DNA of 64,000 bases from Methylobacterium jeotgali (GTDB lineage: Bacteria > Pseudomonadota > Alphaproteobacteria > Rhizobiales > Beijerinckiaceae). The position numbers were made by a program, and so were the translations under genes. Shown here piece after piece: positions 8,801-16,376 of the stretch; the stretch's first letter is position 1, and each line of letters starts with the position of its first letter. The stretch lies in NCBI RefSeq assembly GCF_022179345.1, contig NZ_BPQR01000030.1:1-64000 (forward strand). The letters run 5' to 3'. The notes beneath the pieces are model-generated. The model saw nothing but the letters and a program-made list of their open reading frames with translations. It was not told the origin of the DNA and ran no database searches.

Positions 8801-9778
8801 CGAGTGCGCCTCGCCCAGGTACGACACGAAGCGGTCCGGCACGTCAGCAGCGCGCTCCTTGAGGAGAGCCGAGGTGACCTTGAAGGCCGGGTCCGGGGCC
8901 TGAGCGCCCTCGTTCTCGAAGGCCCAGCGAAGGGCGCTCTCCTGCCTCATCGCCTCGATGGCGCCCCGCGTGATGCTGAACGCCTCGTCCCCTCGGCGCT
9001 TGGCCTGGGCGGACAGCTCCAGGTCCGTATAGGGGTCGGCCGGGACCGCATCCGCGAAGCGTGCCTTGCCCTCGGGGAACTGGGGGCCGGCGCCGTACTT
9101 CACCGTGCCGCTCGGGCTCGCGGTGGCGCCCATCTTCCGGGCCGACCACGCCAGCATCTCGCCTACCGTGGTGATCGAGCCGAACACGCCGGGGTTTGCC
9201 GCAATGGAACGGGGGCTGACCACCATGCGGATGGGCGCACCGGGGTCCGCGGTGATGACCTTCGCCGCGTCCTGAGGGCCGAGGAACCACCCGAGGTGCT
9301 TCTCGCCATCATCCGGGGTGCGGCCCGTCTTGCTGGCGATGAAGTCCGCCACCTCGCGGGCGTAGAGCGGCGCGGCGATGGCCTGTTGCGCGGGGTCGCG
9401 GCGGTTGTTCAGGCCGTACTGGGGATAGCGCCGAGCGAGCCCGTCGAAGGTTCCTTCCGTGATCTGGAAGGGCCCCGTGGCGGAACTCGTCGGGGCGCCT
9501 CCGGGGCCCGAAGCGTTGTCCACGTTGCGGAAGCCGGACTCGGCCCCGCCGACCTTGCGCAGGAAGCCCGTATCCACGCCCAGAGTCGCGCTCGTCTGCT
9601 CCACGGTGTTCCACCAGGGCGGAAGCTTGGCGGGCGCTGGCGGGGCTCTCTGGGCCCTTACGGGGGCAACCGCGACGCTGGGCGGGGGCGTCATGGGCGG
9701 TTCGGCAGGAGGCGTCGTCACGGGGGTGTTCGGTGCGGCCGGAAGGGGCGCTTCCGGGGTCTCGGTCTCAGGGTTCAT
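5810..9778 (-). CDS. T7 gp16-like internal virion protein with lytic transglycosylase domain (1322 aa)
   Basis: In T7-like phages gp16 is an internal-core protein that is ejected into the cell, opens the peptidoglycan and helps pull in DNA. Here a Pro-rich N-terminus (1-55) precedes an SLT domain with the catalytic-Glu motif GGAESGF (E80) and ATGPFQITEGTF (about 100-111). More than 1000 residues of mainly helical sequence follow, with hydrophobic, potentially membrane-active segments near the end (for example FRSFMLGAW, MLIGTMTFGGLAYAA). T7 gp16 is 1318 aa, so the length match is close. It is the last of three consecutive genes in the order gp14, gp15, gp16, as in T7. The frame is fully intact. 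Assignment rests on domain, size and order, not on a profile search. Confidence 0.83.
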   Translation of the reverse strand: MNPETETPEAPLPAAPNTPVTTPPAEPPMTPPPSVAVAPVRAQRAPPAPAKLPPWWNTVEQTSATLGVDTGFLRKVGGAESGFRNVDNASGPGGAPTSSATGPFQITEGTFDGLARRYPQYGLNNRRDPAQQAIAAPLYAREVADFIASKTGRTPDDGEKHLGWFLGPQDAAKVITADPGAPIRMVVSPRSIAANPGVFGSITTVGEMLAWSARKMGATASPSGTVKYGAGPQFPEGKARFADAVPADPYTDLELSAQAKRRGDEAFSITRGAIEAMRQESALRWAFENEGAQAPDPAFKVTSALLKERAADVPDRFVSYLGEAHSAENFDWRLGQLRRDLETDRRLDAMGLKGTALRIGVSIVDPAGWLVTAGLAPVGGALRLGRLGRIAAGAVEGAAGNLVAEVPMALNKPTWEADSLVYAGAGGLIFGSAFGALGRSNPAVAREMGEMQTAAKALMTHQEQRYAPVSSGESTAGAMATPGRVDPVRGDVSDFLDRNFRDAWDVGAFSRVRFDTTGRLKASENPLVRALGNLLGEETVSQADKGKATFRAITEDQTILQRRYDIAWSRDYRAAWADYRSRNEVGWFAGMNGEETRFRQLVTAYVRNTDGTVEWDPAVSRMGETWKRLNGEYLKLAQGDHRALDGTMRPPLRGFENVDPSAAYVPRIVHWERWNALHTEFGTREMERLVSSAIRGMNPDMEAELAEKIGRGYVKRLHTVSAGQELSTSRMFSSLDVEQMRASLRDAGLMDDEVEAALYRATARDGAKAANARGKPRQLLDENFRMDLTGKAGSREVAIAELFHDDAQLLFTLYNRQMSGTVAMSRLRVENPRWRPGEDDIHPRYLVDGIHGASDWETLVKRVRAVAADPEASPKARESVDADVSRLQFMFNGITGIPSDFDRTKLAQAVRLVRDYNFVRVMNQVGFAQVAEIGMITGGLGLRTAISAMPSLRSLLRDARTGHLKDELAHELEWISTAGTDTLRGIGHVVTDDFGSPVTHLGRSPRMVQAEGLLQRGARVTTQISGMAAINAYLQRWAAKGVLYKFVDMSAEGASVNRQRMRVLGLPDDMQERIFAELRTKPSFVEGERTGSRLQRLNLEDWDPETRGAFEHAIFRWTRKVIQENDLGQTNTVLGSSLGKLFFQFRSFMLGAWTKNTLHNAHMRDWESLSMLIGTMTFGGLAYAAQTHLQSLGREDREKFLEKRLEPRKLAAAAFQRAGFSSLLPGAWDNAMFLGGMDPLFDTRVTGTPSQGLTSFAATALLDSGMKGVRGVAGSLTGDPYSQRDFRALVSALPFGNALPMSWLANALASGLPEKDAPRARH

Positions 9779-9802
9779 GCTAGGTCCTGGGCATGGGTTC
9801 TC

Positions 9803-9833
9803 GTTCGCGCGGGCCGGGTGGTCCGCACGTCGT
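9803..9833 (-). repeat. Intergenic GC-rich repeat, copy C (upstream of the gp16-like gene)
   Basis: TTCGCGCGGGCCGGGTGG followed by TCCGCACGTCG on the plus strand. It resembles copies at 13019, 13910 and 16840, and lies in the 98-bp gap before the gp16-like start. It could be a promoter, operator or transcript-processing element. Confidence 0.5.
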
Positions 9834-9876
9834 CGTTGGGTGGCGATGGGGTCGCGGGAGGTGACGCCTCGGAGGG

Positions 9877-12414
9877 CTACTCGCGGGGCTGCTTCCGGGC
9901 CCGCTTGCTGTCCCTCAGGAGGATCGAAGGCTTGAACGGGTTGGACGGCTCGACAGTCGGGGCTTCGGCTCGTGCCTTATCCTCCGCAGCCTCCGTCTTG
10001 GCGCGCTCCTCAGACCGCTTGAGCGAACCTTCGCGGATGCGCTCGGCCTGGGCGGTACTCTCCGCGTCGATGTTGAGGTTGATCCCCGCGACCTCTTCGG
10101 GGGAGTAGCCGCGCAGGCTCGGCTTGCTGACACCGAGGCCCGTGCCGGGAATCACCACGAGGGGCTTCAGGCGGTCGGCACTGGCCCGTTCGGCGCGCAG
10201 GCGGGCCTTGTCGGCACGCACTTCCTGGACGGCGCGGAGGTCATCGAGGGTGAGGGCGGCACGGGGCCCCATCTCGACGGGAAGCCCCGTGATCCGGTCC
10301 ACCACCATCCAGTTGGTGGCCGAGTTCGGCATGGGGGCGATGGACAGGTCCCCCACCTCCCGGCCGACTGTGGCGCCGCGTTCCTCCGCGTAGCGCTTCA
10401 GGTACTCGCCAGCGAGGCTCCCGAAGTCCGGAGGGACGCGACGGTCGGCGGTGCGTACGGCGTGGCCGTTCACGTTGGTGAAGTTCTGCTCCACCCGCGC
10501 CGCGGCCCGCTTCACGGCCTCGTCCGCGCCCATGCCGCCCACCTTCACGTAGATGTCCGCGAGCTTCTGGGTCTCCGTGCTCATCGCCTCAATATTGGAG
10601 ACCCCGGCGAGCCGGTTGAAGCCGAGCCCGAGCGGATTGGAGGCGATGCCGGCGATGCGCGAACGGACCTCCTCCGAGCGCACCCGTGCGGTGACGCTCT
10701 CGAACTTCGACGGGTCCCGGTGGTAGGCCACGGCGGTGGCGAGCGCGGTGCCCTCGTCCTGGACGCCGGAGGACACGAGGGTGTCCGCCACGTCGTAGAA
10801 CTTGGCCGCCTCGCTCCCGGCCTGGGCAAGGGCGAGCTGCGGTGCCGCGGCGGCGAGCCTGCGATAGGTCTGGAAGCCCTCGCGAAGCACCTGGGGCAGC
10901 TCTCCCCCGACCATAACGCTGTTGCCGGCGACGGCCCCGCGCTTCATCACGTCGGACCACTCCGGGTTCTCCTGCCCGTTGCGGCTGAACCACTCCACCT
11001 TGCGGGCGAAGGAGGCCGCCTCACGCTGCGCCGGGGTGCCCGCACCACGGGACGCCACGAACTGCTCCCGGTCGAGGAAGCCGGACACGGCGGCGTCCTG
11101 CTGGTCCTTCGCGGAGACTGTTTTCGCCTCGCCGTTAGCCGCGGTGATGTCCTGGTCCTTCAGGGTCCAGAGAGACCCACGGTCGCCCGCATCGAGGGCC
11201 TGAGAGTCGAGAAGCTTCCGCTGGTCCTTCTCCAACTCCTTCGCGGCCTGCTTGGCGCGCTCGGCGGCGAGGCTCGCGCGGCTCCTCTCGTTCAGCCTGA
11301 GGTAGCCCTGGTACTCGCCCTCCGTCATGGCGCCCTTGTTACGGGGCTCATCGAAGAACGTGCGGAGGCTCTTCTCGTCCAGCTCGCCGCGGTCCGCCTG
11401 TGACCAGAAGCCGTGCTTGGCGTCTACGGTGGCGCGGTCCCGCCGCTGACCGTAGGCGGCCTCGAACGAGGCCACCGCGGCGGATACCTGAGGGCCGATG
11501 GTGGACGACCCCTCCAGCGTCCCGAGCTTCTTGCCCTGGGCGTCCACCCGGTCGGTGCCGGCAAGGGCCTTCACCACGGCGAGGTACTGGTCCGCGTTCG
11601 CCGGGTCGGCCTCCAGCTTGCCCTTCATGGCGCCGATGACGCCGAGAAGCGCCCTGTCCTGGTCCGGGAAGGAGACCTTCAGGATGTGTCGGTTGGTCTC
11701 GTAGGACTGCCGGACGGCCGCCGCGATGGCCTCTGGGGAGCTGCCGGCCTTGATGCCCTGGTCCACGGTGCCGAGCCAGCCGGCCTGGACGGTCTCCTGC
11801 GTGGCCTCGGCGGAACGCTCGGCGCGATACCGGACCTGTTGCGCCTGGACCTGTTGAGCGGTGTTGTGGAACGCGCTGTCGAACTCCCCGGCGAAGTAGG
11901 GGTTGCCGCCGTTTGCCTTGACGGCGTTCTCCCGGACGCCCTTGAGGTAGCCTGGAAGGTCCCCGCCGTCCTTGTCGAAGTCGTTGGCGTAGTAGGCTGC
12001 AACGGCGCGACCGGCCTCCTCCGCCGCGGCCCGCCCGTGGTACTTGGCGATGAGCCTCTGACCCATCTTCGTTTCCACGTCCGGGTCGGACTTCATCTTC
12101 TCTAGGATTTGCGCGCTATCGAGGCCGCCATAAGCCTGGGCGATGCGAGCCTGCCGCTCCTCGGCGTCGTCCCGAGTATGGGCTTCAGCAAACCGCTGGA
12201 GGGCCGGGCTCCAGTCGGACAGAGCACGCGCCAACCGGTCGGCCGAGTCGTCCTGAGGCGCCGTCATGGCGCGCACGAACTGGGACACGGGAGCCGCGAC
12301 CGGATTGAGCCCGGATGCCTTCAGACCAGGGTCCTGTTGAGCGACCGCGCCGCGAGCACGCGAGGTATCCGGGGCATCCTCTTGGAAGGGCCGAAGCCCA
12401 GGAGTCAGTGCCAT
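9877..12414 (-). CDS. T7 gp15-like internal virion protein (845 aa)
   Basis: Large soluble, helix-rich, Ala/Glu/Lys/Arg-rich protein with no signal peptide or membrane segment, between the gp14-like and gp16-like genes. T7 gp15 (747 aa) forms the middle ring of the internal core and the periplasmic part of the ejection channel. This protein is a little longer. Long heptad-like stretches occur around residues 340-420 and 760-830. The call is driven mainly by position, size and composition. The start is 12 bp after the gp14-like stop, so the two are probably cotranscribed. Confidence 0.72.
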   Translation of the reverse strand: MALTPGLRPFQEDAPDTSRARGAVAQQDPGLKASGLNPVAAPVSQFVRAMTAPQDDSADRLARALSDWSPALQRFAEAHTRDDAEERQARIAQAYGGLDSAQILEKMKSDPDVETKMGQRLIAKYHGRAAAEEAGRAVAAYYANDFDKDGGDLPGYLKGVRENAVKANGGNPYFAGEFDSAFHNTAQQVQAQQVRYRAERSAEATQETVQAGWLGTVDQGIKAGSSPEAIAAAVRQSYETNRHILKVSFPDQDRALLGVIGAMKGKLEADPANADQYLAVVKALAGTDRVDAQGKKLGTLEGSSTIGPQVSAAVASFEAAYGQRRDRATVDAKHGFWSQADRGELDEKSLRTFFDEPRNKGAMTEGEYQGYLRLNERSRASLAAERAKQAAKELEKDQRKLLDSQALDAGDRGSLWTLKDQDITAANGEAKTVSAKDQQDAAVSGFLDREQFVASRGAGTPAQREAASFARKVEWFSRNGQENPEWSDVMKRGAVAGNSVMVGGELPQVLREGFQTYRRLAAAAPQLALAQAGSEAAKFYDVADTLVSSGVQDEGTALATAVAYHRDPSKFESVTARVRSEEVRSRIAGIASNPLGLGFNRLAGVSNIEAMSTETQKLADIYVKVGGMGADEAVKRAAARVEQNFTNVNGHAVRTADRRVPPDFGSLAGEYLKRYAEERGATVGREVGDLSIAPMPNSATNWMVVDRITGLPVEMGPRAALTLDDLRAVQEVRADKARLRAERASADRLKPLVVIPGTGLGVSKPSLRGYSPEEVAGINLNIDAESTAQAERIREGSLKRSEERAKTEAAEDKARAEAPTVEPSNPFKPSILLRDSKRARKQPRE

Positions 12415-12425
12415 GGGGTGCCCTC

Positions 12426-12986
12426 TCAGACGCTGCTAGGACGGGAGCGGCGCTCCGCGAGATTGAGGTAGGTTGTGCCTGCGTTGACGGCGGCGGAGCC
12501 GATCTTCAGGCCCGTCTCCACGAAGGACGGCGGGGTCACATCCCGGAGGGAGTTGATGCGGTCTCGCATCTGGGCCTGAGCGCCCTTCTTGGACTCCTGG
12601 AGCTGGTCCACGGTCCAATCGAGGTTCGTGTCCGTGCGCTCGTTGAAGCGGCCTTCCTGGGCGATGATGTCCTGCATCAGGCTATCGACGGTGAACCCGG
12701 CGATGCCCGCCTCACCGGCCGCTACGGCGTTCGTGGCGCGCGCTGAACGGGCCTGGAGGGCAACGTCAGCCTTCCTCGCGGAGGCAGCATCGGCTTCCTG
12801 TCCCTGGCGCTTACCGAGGGCGGCGTCCTGCCGGCCGTACTCGGCAATAGCCGCTTCACGGCTCAGACGGTTCGAGAGGTTCTGGGTCCTGGCGCTCTCG
12901 GATGCGCCGATGTGGCCAACCACTGCCGAGCCGGCGTTGGTGACGAAGGACATGGCGGCGAGAGCCGCGGAGAGAGGTTCACACAC
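12426..12986 (-). CDS. T7 gp14-like internal virion protein (186 aa)
   Basis: T7 gp14 (196 aa) is the internal-core protein thought to form the outer-membrane part of the ejection conduit. This protein has the right size and position. Its N-terminus is short and hydrophobic (MCEPLSAALAAMSFVTNAG) and is followed by an Ala-rich helical body with many Gln/Arg/Glu, typical of gp14-like proteins. It is the first gene of the three-gene core operon. Repeat copy A lies just upstream. No other phage structural gene precedes it. Confidence 0.75.
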   Translation of the reverse strand: MCEPLSAALAAMSFVTNAGSAVVGHIGASESARTQNLSNRLSREAAIAEYGRQDAALGKRQGQEADAASARKADVALQARSARATNAVAAGEAGIAGFTVDSLMQDIIAQEGRFNERTDTNLDWTVDQLQESKKGAQAQMRDRINSLRDVTPPSFVETGLKIGSAAVNAGTTYLNLAERRSRPSSV

Positions 12987-13018
12987 TACGGTGCCCTGTG
13001 GCTTGGACGTGAGGGGAC

Positions 13019-13050
13019 CTTCACGCGGGCCGGTGAGGGTCCGCGCGTCG
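13019..13050 (-). repeat. Intergenic GC-rich repeat, copy A (upstream of the gp14-like gene)
   Basis: TTCACGCGGGCCGGTGAGGG followed by TCCGCGCGTCG on the plus strand. It lies in the 152-bp non-coding gap before the core operon and is close to copy B (13910). On the gene-sense strand it reads TCACCGGCCCGCGTGAA. The rest of this gap has no other recognisable feature. Confidence 0.55.
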
Positions 13051-13138
13051 GGTTCGGTTGGGATGGGGCCCAGTTGGGTGAGATGGGTCCCGATTGGACG
13101 CCGATAGCAGGGGCTAGGAGGGCCCGTGGAGCGGCGCG

Positions 13139-13591
13139 CTACCGCAGGAAAGCGAAGGCTTCGGAACGAGCGTCCCGCTCCTCCTCGTGGCGCCTACGGG
13201 CTTTTCGCGTCTGGGCGGCGGCCAACTCCTCGGCGGCGCTCTCATCGACGGCCACGAGCTTGCCGTCCGAGACCATCGCGAACGTCTCGGCCATGAAGAC
13301 CGTCAGACTGTCGGCCAGCTTCGTGCCCGCCTTGGCCGTGATGAACGCGGCCTGGGCCTTAGTGAGGTGGTACTCGGTGACCGTCGAGACACGCCCCTTG
13401 CCGGATACGATTGGCACGCCACGGTGGCGCACCAAACCCATCACCTCCAGCATGGGGAGGTGGCGATTGATGAGCTTGCGAATGTCGGTCGGCCGGGCGT
13501 AGCCCAGGGCCTCGGCAAGCTTGAGGTCCTGGACGGTGGCCTCCGCAGGGGCGAGGGTGTTGCCGGCGCTTGGCTGAAGGGCGCTCGTCAT
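13139..13591 (-). CDS. Rha-like phage regulatory protein, paralogue 1 (150 aa)
   Basis: The N-terminal part resembles the helix-turn-helix region of Rha-type phage regulators (LAEALGYARPTDIRKLINRH, about residues 25-45). The middle has the typical YHLTKAQAAFITAKAGTKLA segment and the C-terminus is a charged helix. The ATG at 13591 is chosen because it follows GGGGGAGTGAGG and sits 8 bp after the previous gene's stop; an upstream in-frame start would overlap that gene. The same architecture and the same length occur at 16377-16829, so the element carries two copies of the family. Probably DNA-binding; target unknown. Confidence 0.65.
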   Translation of the reverse strand: MTSALQPSAGNTLAPAEATVQDLKLAEALGYARPTDIRKLINRHLPMLEVMGLVRHRGVPIVSGKGRVSTVTEYHLTKAQAAFITAKAGTKLADSLTVFMAETFAMVSDGKLVAVDESAAEELAAAQTRKARRRHEEERDARSEAFAFLR

Positions 13592-13598
13592 GGCCGCC

Positions 13599-13862
13599 TC
13601 ACTCCCCCGCCTGGGCCGCCTCGGGCACACGGTCGAGAAGGTCCCGCACCAGGGCCGCGGGGATCGCCACGGACACCGTGACAGGCTTCGAGGTGCCGTC
13701 CGGGTTGGCGATGGTCAGGAACACGTGAAGGCTTTCGCCGTCCCGCCGATGCTCCAGGACGAAGAGGTCCGAGGGCGTCCCCTCGACGGGGGCAACGAGG
13801 CTGTGGGCGCGGGGCTCGATGCCGGCGAACTGGAGGTGCGCGGGGGTGTCGTTCTTCGTCAT
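13599..13862 (-). CDS. Small hypothetical protein (87 aa)
   Basis: Acidic small protein with alternating hydrophobic strands (SLHVFLTIAN, VTVSVAIPAALVRDLLDRV). No family recognised. It starts at ATG 13862 downstream of repeat copy B and its end almost abuts the Rha-like gene, so the two are probably cotranscribed. Confidence 0.6.
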   Translation of the reverse strand: MTKNDTPAHLQFAGIEPRAHSLVAPVEGTPSDLFVLEHRRDGESLHVFLTIANPDGTSKPVTVSVAIPAALVRDLLDRVPEAAQAGE

Positions 13863-13909
13863 GGTGGGTTCCTGGTGTTGAGCCCGCGCGGTGCAGGCAT
13901 GGGGAAGCC

Positions 13910-13941
13910 GTTCACGCGGACCGGTGAAGGCCAGCGCGGCG
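13910..13941 (-). repeat. Intergenic GC-rich repeat, copy B
   Basis: GTTCACGCGGACCGGTGAAG followed by GCCAGCGCGGCG on the plus strand, within the 145-bp gap between the polymerase-like gene and the 87-aa gene. It is closest to copy A. The adjoining GCATGGG is shared with copy C (9791-9797). Confidence 0.55.
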
Positions 13942-14007
13942 GGGTGGTGAGAGGGTTTCAGGGGCTCCCCGGCTTACGGGTCTCCTGAGTGGGAGGTGAG
14001 GGGGGCT

Positions 14008-15354
14008 CTAGGAGCTGACCGAGGCTCTGGCCTTCAGGACCACCGGGAGGGACTGACCTGTCACATCCCGAGCGACAGCTTCCATGATGATCCTGCCTTC
14101 CTCGACACGGGAGCGAGGGAGGAGAAGACCATTATGGAGACCCAGCCCCACGATGCCCCGAGCACGCATCTCCTCCAGAACGTGGACGAGGATGACGCTC
14201 TCGGTGTGCATGAGGGAGAAGCCCAGGCCGACCCCGAAGCAGGACTTGAGAGCCGGGTGACGCTTCAGGATGGCGGCCTTGGTCCGTGCCACCGTCCACT
14301 CGGCCGGTAACCGGGGATCATCCTCCTTTTCGGGGACAGGCCAAGAGGTCCGGCGGTAGGCATCGAAGAGGATGGTGTTCATCGCCAGCTTTAGCGCTGA
14401 GCGGTGCTCCGGGCCCAGCCCGTCGACGGCGTAGAGGTCGCCCTCGGGAGGAACCCTTCCAGTGCTCGCGTAGGCCAGCCTCGGGAACATGGAGGCGAAG
14501 TCCAGGTCCTCGACGGGCTCGCCTTCGACCCTGATGCGGCTCCGCCGACTGCGCTCAAGGTTCTGCCAGAAGCCGCCGTAGAGGCGCCCAGAGCGGTCGA
14601 AGCGGGGCCCCTCGTCATCCGCGTGCAGGACGAAGCATCGGCTCATGTGCCGGTGCCGATGGTCTACGAGCCCACGGCCATCGTCTCGGAAGGCCACGTC
14701 TGCGGCCCCCAGGTAGGCGTTGAGGCCCTGGACGGTCGAGCGCATCGCGACCGTGCCGGCCGTATCTGGGTAGTCCACGAGTCTCCCAGAGTAGCCCGAG
14801 GCGGACGCTCCAGGCCGTTGAGCGCGCCTCCGCAGGATGATGGGCTCTTCCCCGGCGAGCCTCCCGAAGTCCGTCAGGGTGATGCCGGTCTCCCGGACCT
14901 TCGCCGCGAACGCGGGCGTAGGCGCGATGGAGGATGCCTCCCGCCACTGACAGGCCGGGGCGCGGATGGAGAGGATGCCCAGCTCGTCCATCCGGTCGAG
15001 GAGACCGGAGAAGGGCTTCCCGAAGGCCGGGTTGTCATACCGGGTGCGGCCCTTCTCGCCGTGCTTCAGGAAGACCGCGAGGCGTCCTGAGTCGGCGGGC
15101 ATCAGCACGGCATGGGCGAGGTTCGCGACCACGGCCTCCACGGCGGTGAGGTGGTGCCGCTGGTCCGTCTCACGGCGCTTGCGAAGGCGGGCTCCGGTCT
15201 CGGCCTCATGCTGAGCGAGAAGGGCCACGGTGTCCTCTACGAGGCGGCGCAGGGCAGGCCCCGAGGCTCCCCGCCAGTCGTCAAACGGACGGTGCCGGGC
15301 GGGCGCGATGCGGGGACGCTTCGACGGGAGGGGCAGAGCAAGGCTGAGGTTCAT
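14008..15354 (-). CDS. Polymerase-like protein with substituted motif C (448 aa)
   Basis: The C-terminal half has the layout of a polymerase palm: motif A VEDLDFASMFPRLAYA (D285), a motif B-like R318-x3-K322-x3-N326 (RSALKLAMN), and a motif C-like strand LGLHNGLLLP (H407-N408). Family A polymerases have His-Asp at motif C, so the second metal-binding Asp appears to be Asn. The lead-in to motif A (YGGFWQNL) and the segment ESVILVHVLEEMRARGI recall polymerase-like proteins I associate with integrative elements. The N-terminal 200 residues are unassigned and I see no exonuclease motif. It may be an inactive or altered replication protein. Transcribed leftward, 20 bp after the HNH-like gene. Confidence 0.55.
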   Translation of the reverse strand: MNLSLALPLPSKRPRIAPARHRPFDDWRGASGPALRRLVEDTVALLAQHEAETGARLRKRRETDQRHHLTAVEAVVANLAHAVLMPADSGRLAVFLKHGEKGRTRYDNPAFGKPFSGLLDRMDELGILSIRAPACQWREASSIAPTPAFAAKVRETGITLTDFGRLAGEEPIILRRRAQRPGASASGYSGRLVDYPDTAGTVAMRSTVQGLNAYLGAADVAFRDDGRGLVDHRHRHMSRCFVLHADDEGPRFDRSGRLYGGFWQNLERSRRSRIRVEGEPVEDLDFASMFPRLAYASTGRVPPEGDLYAVDGLGPEHRSALKLAMNTILFDAYRRTSWPVPEKEDDPRLPAEWTVARTKAAILKRHPALKSCFGVGLGFSLMHTESVILVHVLEEMRARGIVGLGLHNGLLLPRSRVEEGRIIMEAVARDVTGQSLPVVLKARASVSS

Positions 15355-15373
15355 CGGACCGGGCCTCGCAGGG

Positions 15374-15796
15374 TTAGGGGAGAGGGGACGCGGAAGGGGC
15401 CACGTGGGTGGCTCGGAGGGTTCGACGGGTGGTCAGCTCCCTGGCCGTGAGAACGTCGAGGTTCCGGGAGCGCAGGTTGAGGCGGTCGCCGTCCCGGTAG
15501 CGGATGAGGCGGACCAGCGGGTCAGCGACAACGAGGCGGGCGACCATCACGAGGCGGCGGCGCCCCAGGCCGCGGAGGCGGACGTAGAGCTGGCCCTTGC
15601 CGTTGTCGTTCACGAACCACGCCCGGTGGCCGTACTCGGCAACGATGGCCGCGTGGTCGGTCTCGTAGAGCCAAGCGTGAGCGCCTGGGCGATTGGTGAG
15701 CGGGACCCCGACAACCGAACGGCCGTCATCGTCCCGGCTGTGGAGGACAGCCAAGGTCATGGGAAGAGTTCGGTGAAGGAGGGTGTTCAGGGCCAC
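15374..15796 (-). CDS. HNH/AP2-type endonuclease-like protein lacking the HNH histidines (140 aa)
   Basis: The pattern follows phage HNH proteins: a D-x-x-D-like start (LYETDHAAIVAEYGHRAWF), basic strands (RRRLVMVARLV), then YRDGDRLNLRSRNLDVLT matching the usual D-G-D-R-L-x-N-R-R-x-N-L motif. The histidine normally found after the M (MHR) is Val/Ala here, and the D-H before D-G-D is R-Y, so both metal-ligand histidines look absent. It may be a DNA-binding derivative. The start at 15796 or an internal ATG 12 codons later are both possible. Confidence 0.5.
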   Translation of the reverse strand: MALNTLLHRTLPMTLAVLHSRDDDGRSVVGVPLTNRPGAHAWLYETDHAAIVAEYGHRAWFVNDNGKGQLYVRLRGLGRRRLVMVARLVVADPLVRLIRYRDGDRLNLRSRNLDVLTARELTTRRTLRATHVAPSASPLP

Positions 15797-15823
15797 GGGA
15801 GCGGCCCCGAACGTGGGAGAAGA

Positions 15824-15884
15824 CCCGAGGCGCTACATGCTCGGAAAACAATGGATGCGTCCGGCCACGAGGTAGCGCCTCGGG
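15824..15884. repeat. 13-bp perfect inverted repeat
   Basis: CCCGAGGCGCTAC (15824-15836) is the exact reverse complement of 15872-15884, with a 35-bp spacer. It lies in the 167-bp gap between the HNH-like gene and the 79-aa gene, next to a pair of direct repeats. It could be a hairpin, an operator or part of a replication origin. Confidence 0.8.
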
Positions 15885-15893
15885 TTATTCACT

Positions 15894-15936
15894 GGTGGCG
15901 GGTAATCGACCACGTATAGGTGGCGGGTATTCGACC
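15894..15936. repeat. Two 18-bp direct repeats (iteron-like)
   Basis: GGTGGCGGGTAATCGACC (15894-15911) recurs at 15919-15936 with one mismatch. The units are 25 bp apart, more than two helical turns. With the adjoining inverted repeat this is the most structured non-coding segment of the element and a candidate binding site for a replication or regulatory protein. Confidence 0.75.
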
Positions 15937-15963
15937 CGGCCCGACGCTCCGGGGTGCTCGCCG

Positions 15964-16203
15964 CTACGCCGCCGAACGAGCCCGCTCCCAGGTCGGCCCC
16001 CAGGTGAACGAGAGGTATCGGCGTCCGAGCCACACCTCGTGATAGCCGTTTCCGTGGTCGAGCCAGTCGAACCACTGATGTCCCCGCGTGCCATCGTCGC
16101 CCGAGTAGAGAACTTCTATGAGCCGGCCCAGCGTCACGCTGAAGCTGCCCCACCACAGGTCCATGTCAAACCGCTTGCCCAGCACTTTCACAGCGATCTT
16201 CAT
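15964..16203 (-). CDS. Small hypothetical protein (79 aa)
   Basis: Trp/Gly-rich small protein (DLWWGSFSVTLGRLIEVL, HQWFDWLDHGNGYHEVWLG) with an overall beta-strand look. No family recognised and no signal peptide. The ribosome-binding site is weak. It lies in the leftward block, next to the repeats at 15824-15936. Confidence 0.5.
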   Translation of the reverse strand: MKIAVKVLGKRFDMDLWWGSFSVTLGRLIEVLYSGDDGTRGHQWFDWLDHGNGYHEVWLGRRYLSFTWGPTWERARSAA

Positions 16204-16376
16204 CGTCTAAGCCCTACGCGCCGAAGCGAGCGCACAAGTCAAATACGTCGCTTCAATGGCTGAGTCTGTAGCAACAATACAACTGAAAATGCATCTAATA
16301 CTTCCGATACCGTGACTATCACGCTTCCGGAACGATTACGTGACGTGTTCGTCTATTCGAGAAGCTGGATTTTTGT
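16204..16376. other. AT-rich non-coding gap
   Basis: A 173-bp gap noticeably richer in A/T than its surroundings, probably holding the leftward promoter of the 79-aa gene. A short plus-strand frame (16312-16380) begins VTITLPERLRDVF, like the start of a ribbon-helix-helix antitoxin, but stops after 22 codons. I do not call it a gene. Confidence 0.4.

Noticed and set aside
7625..10108. Long plus-strand open frame across the gp16-like gene
   Set aside because: Shadow frame; the minus strand has an SLT motif and gp16-like size and order.
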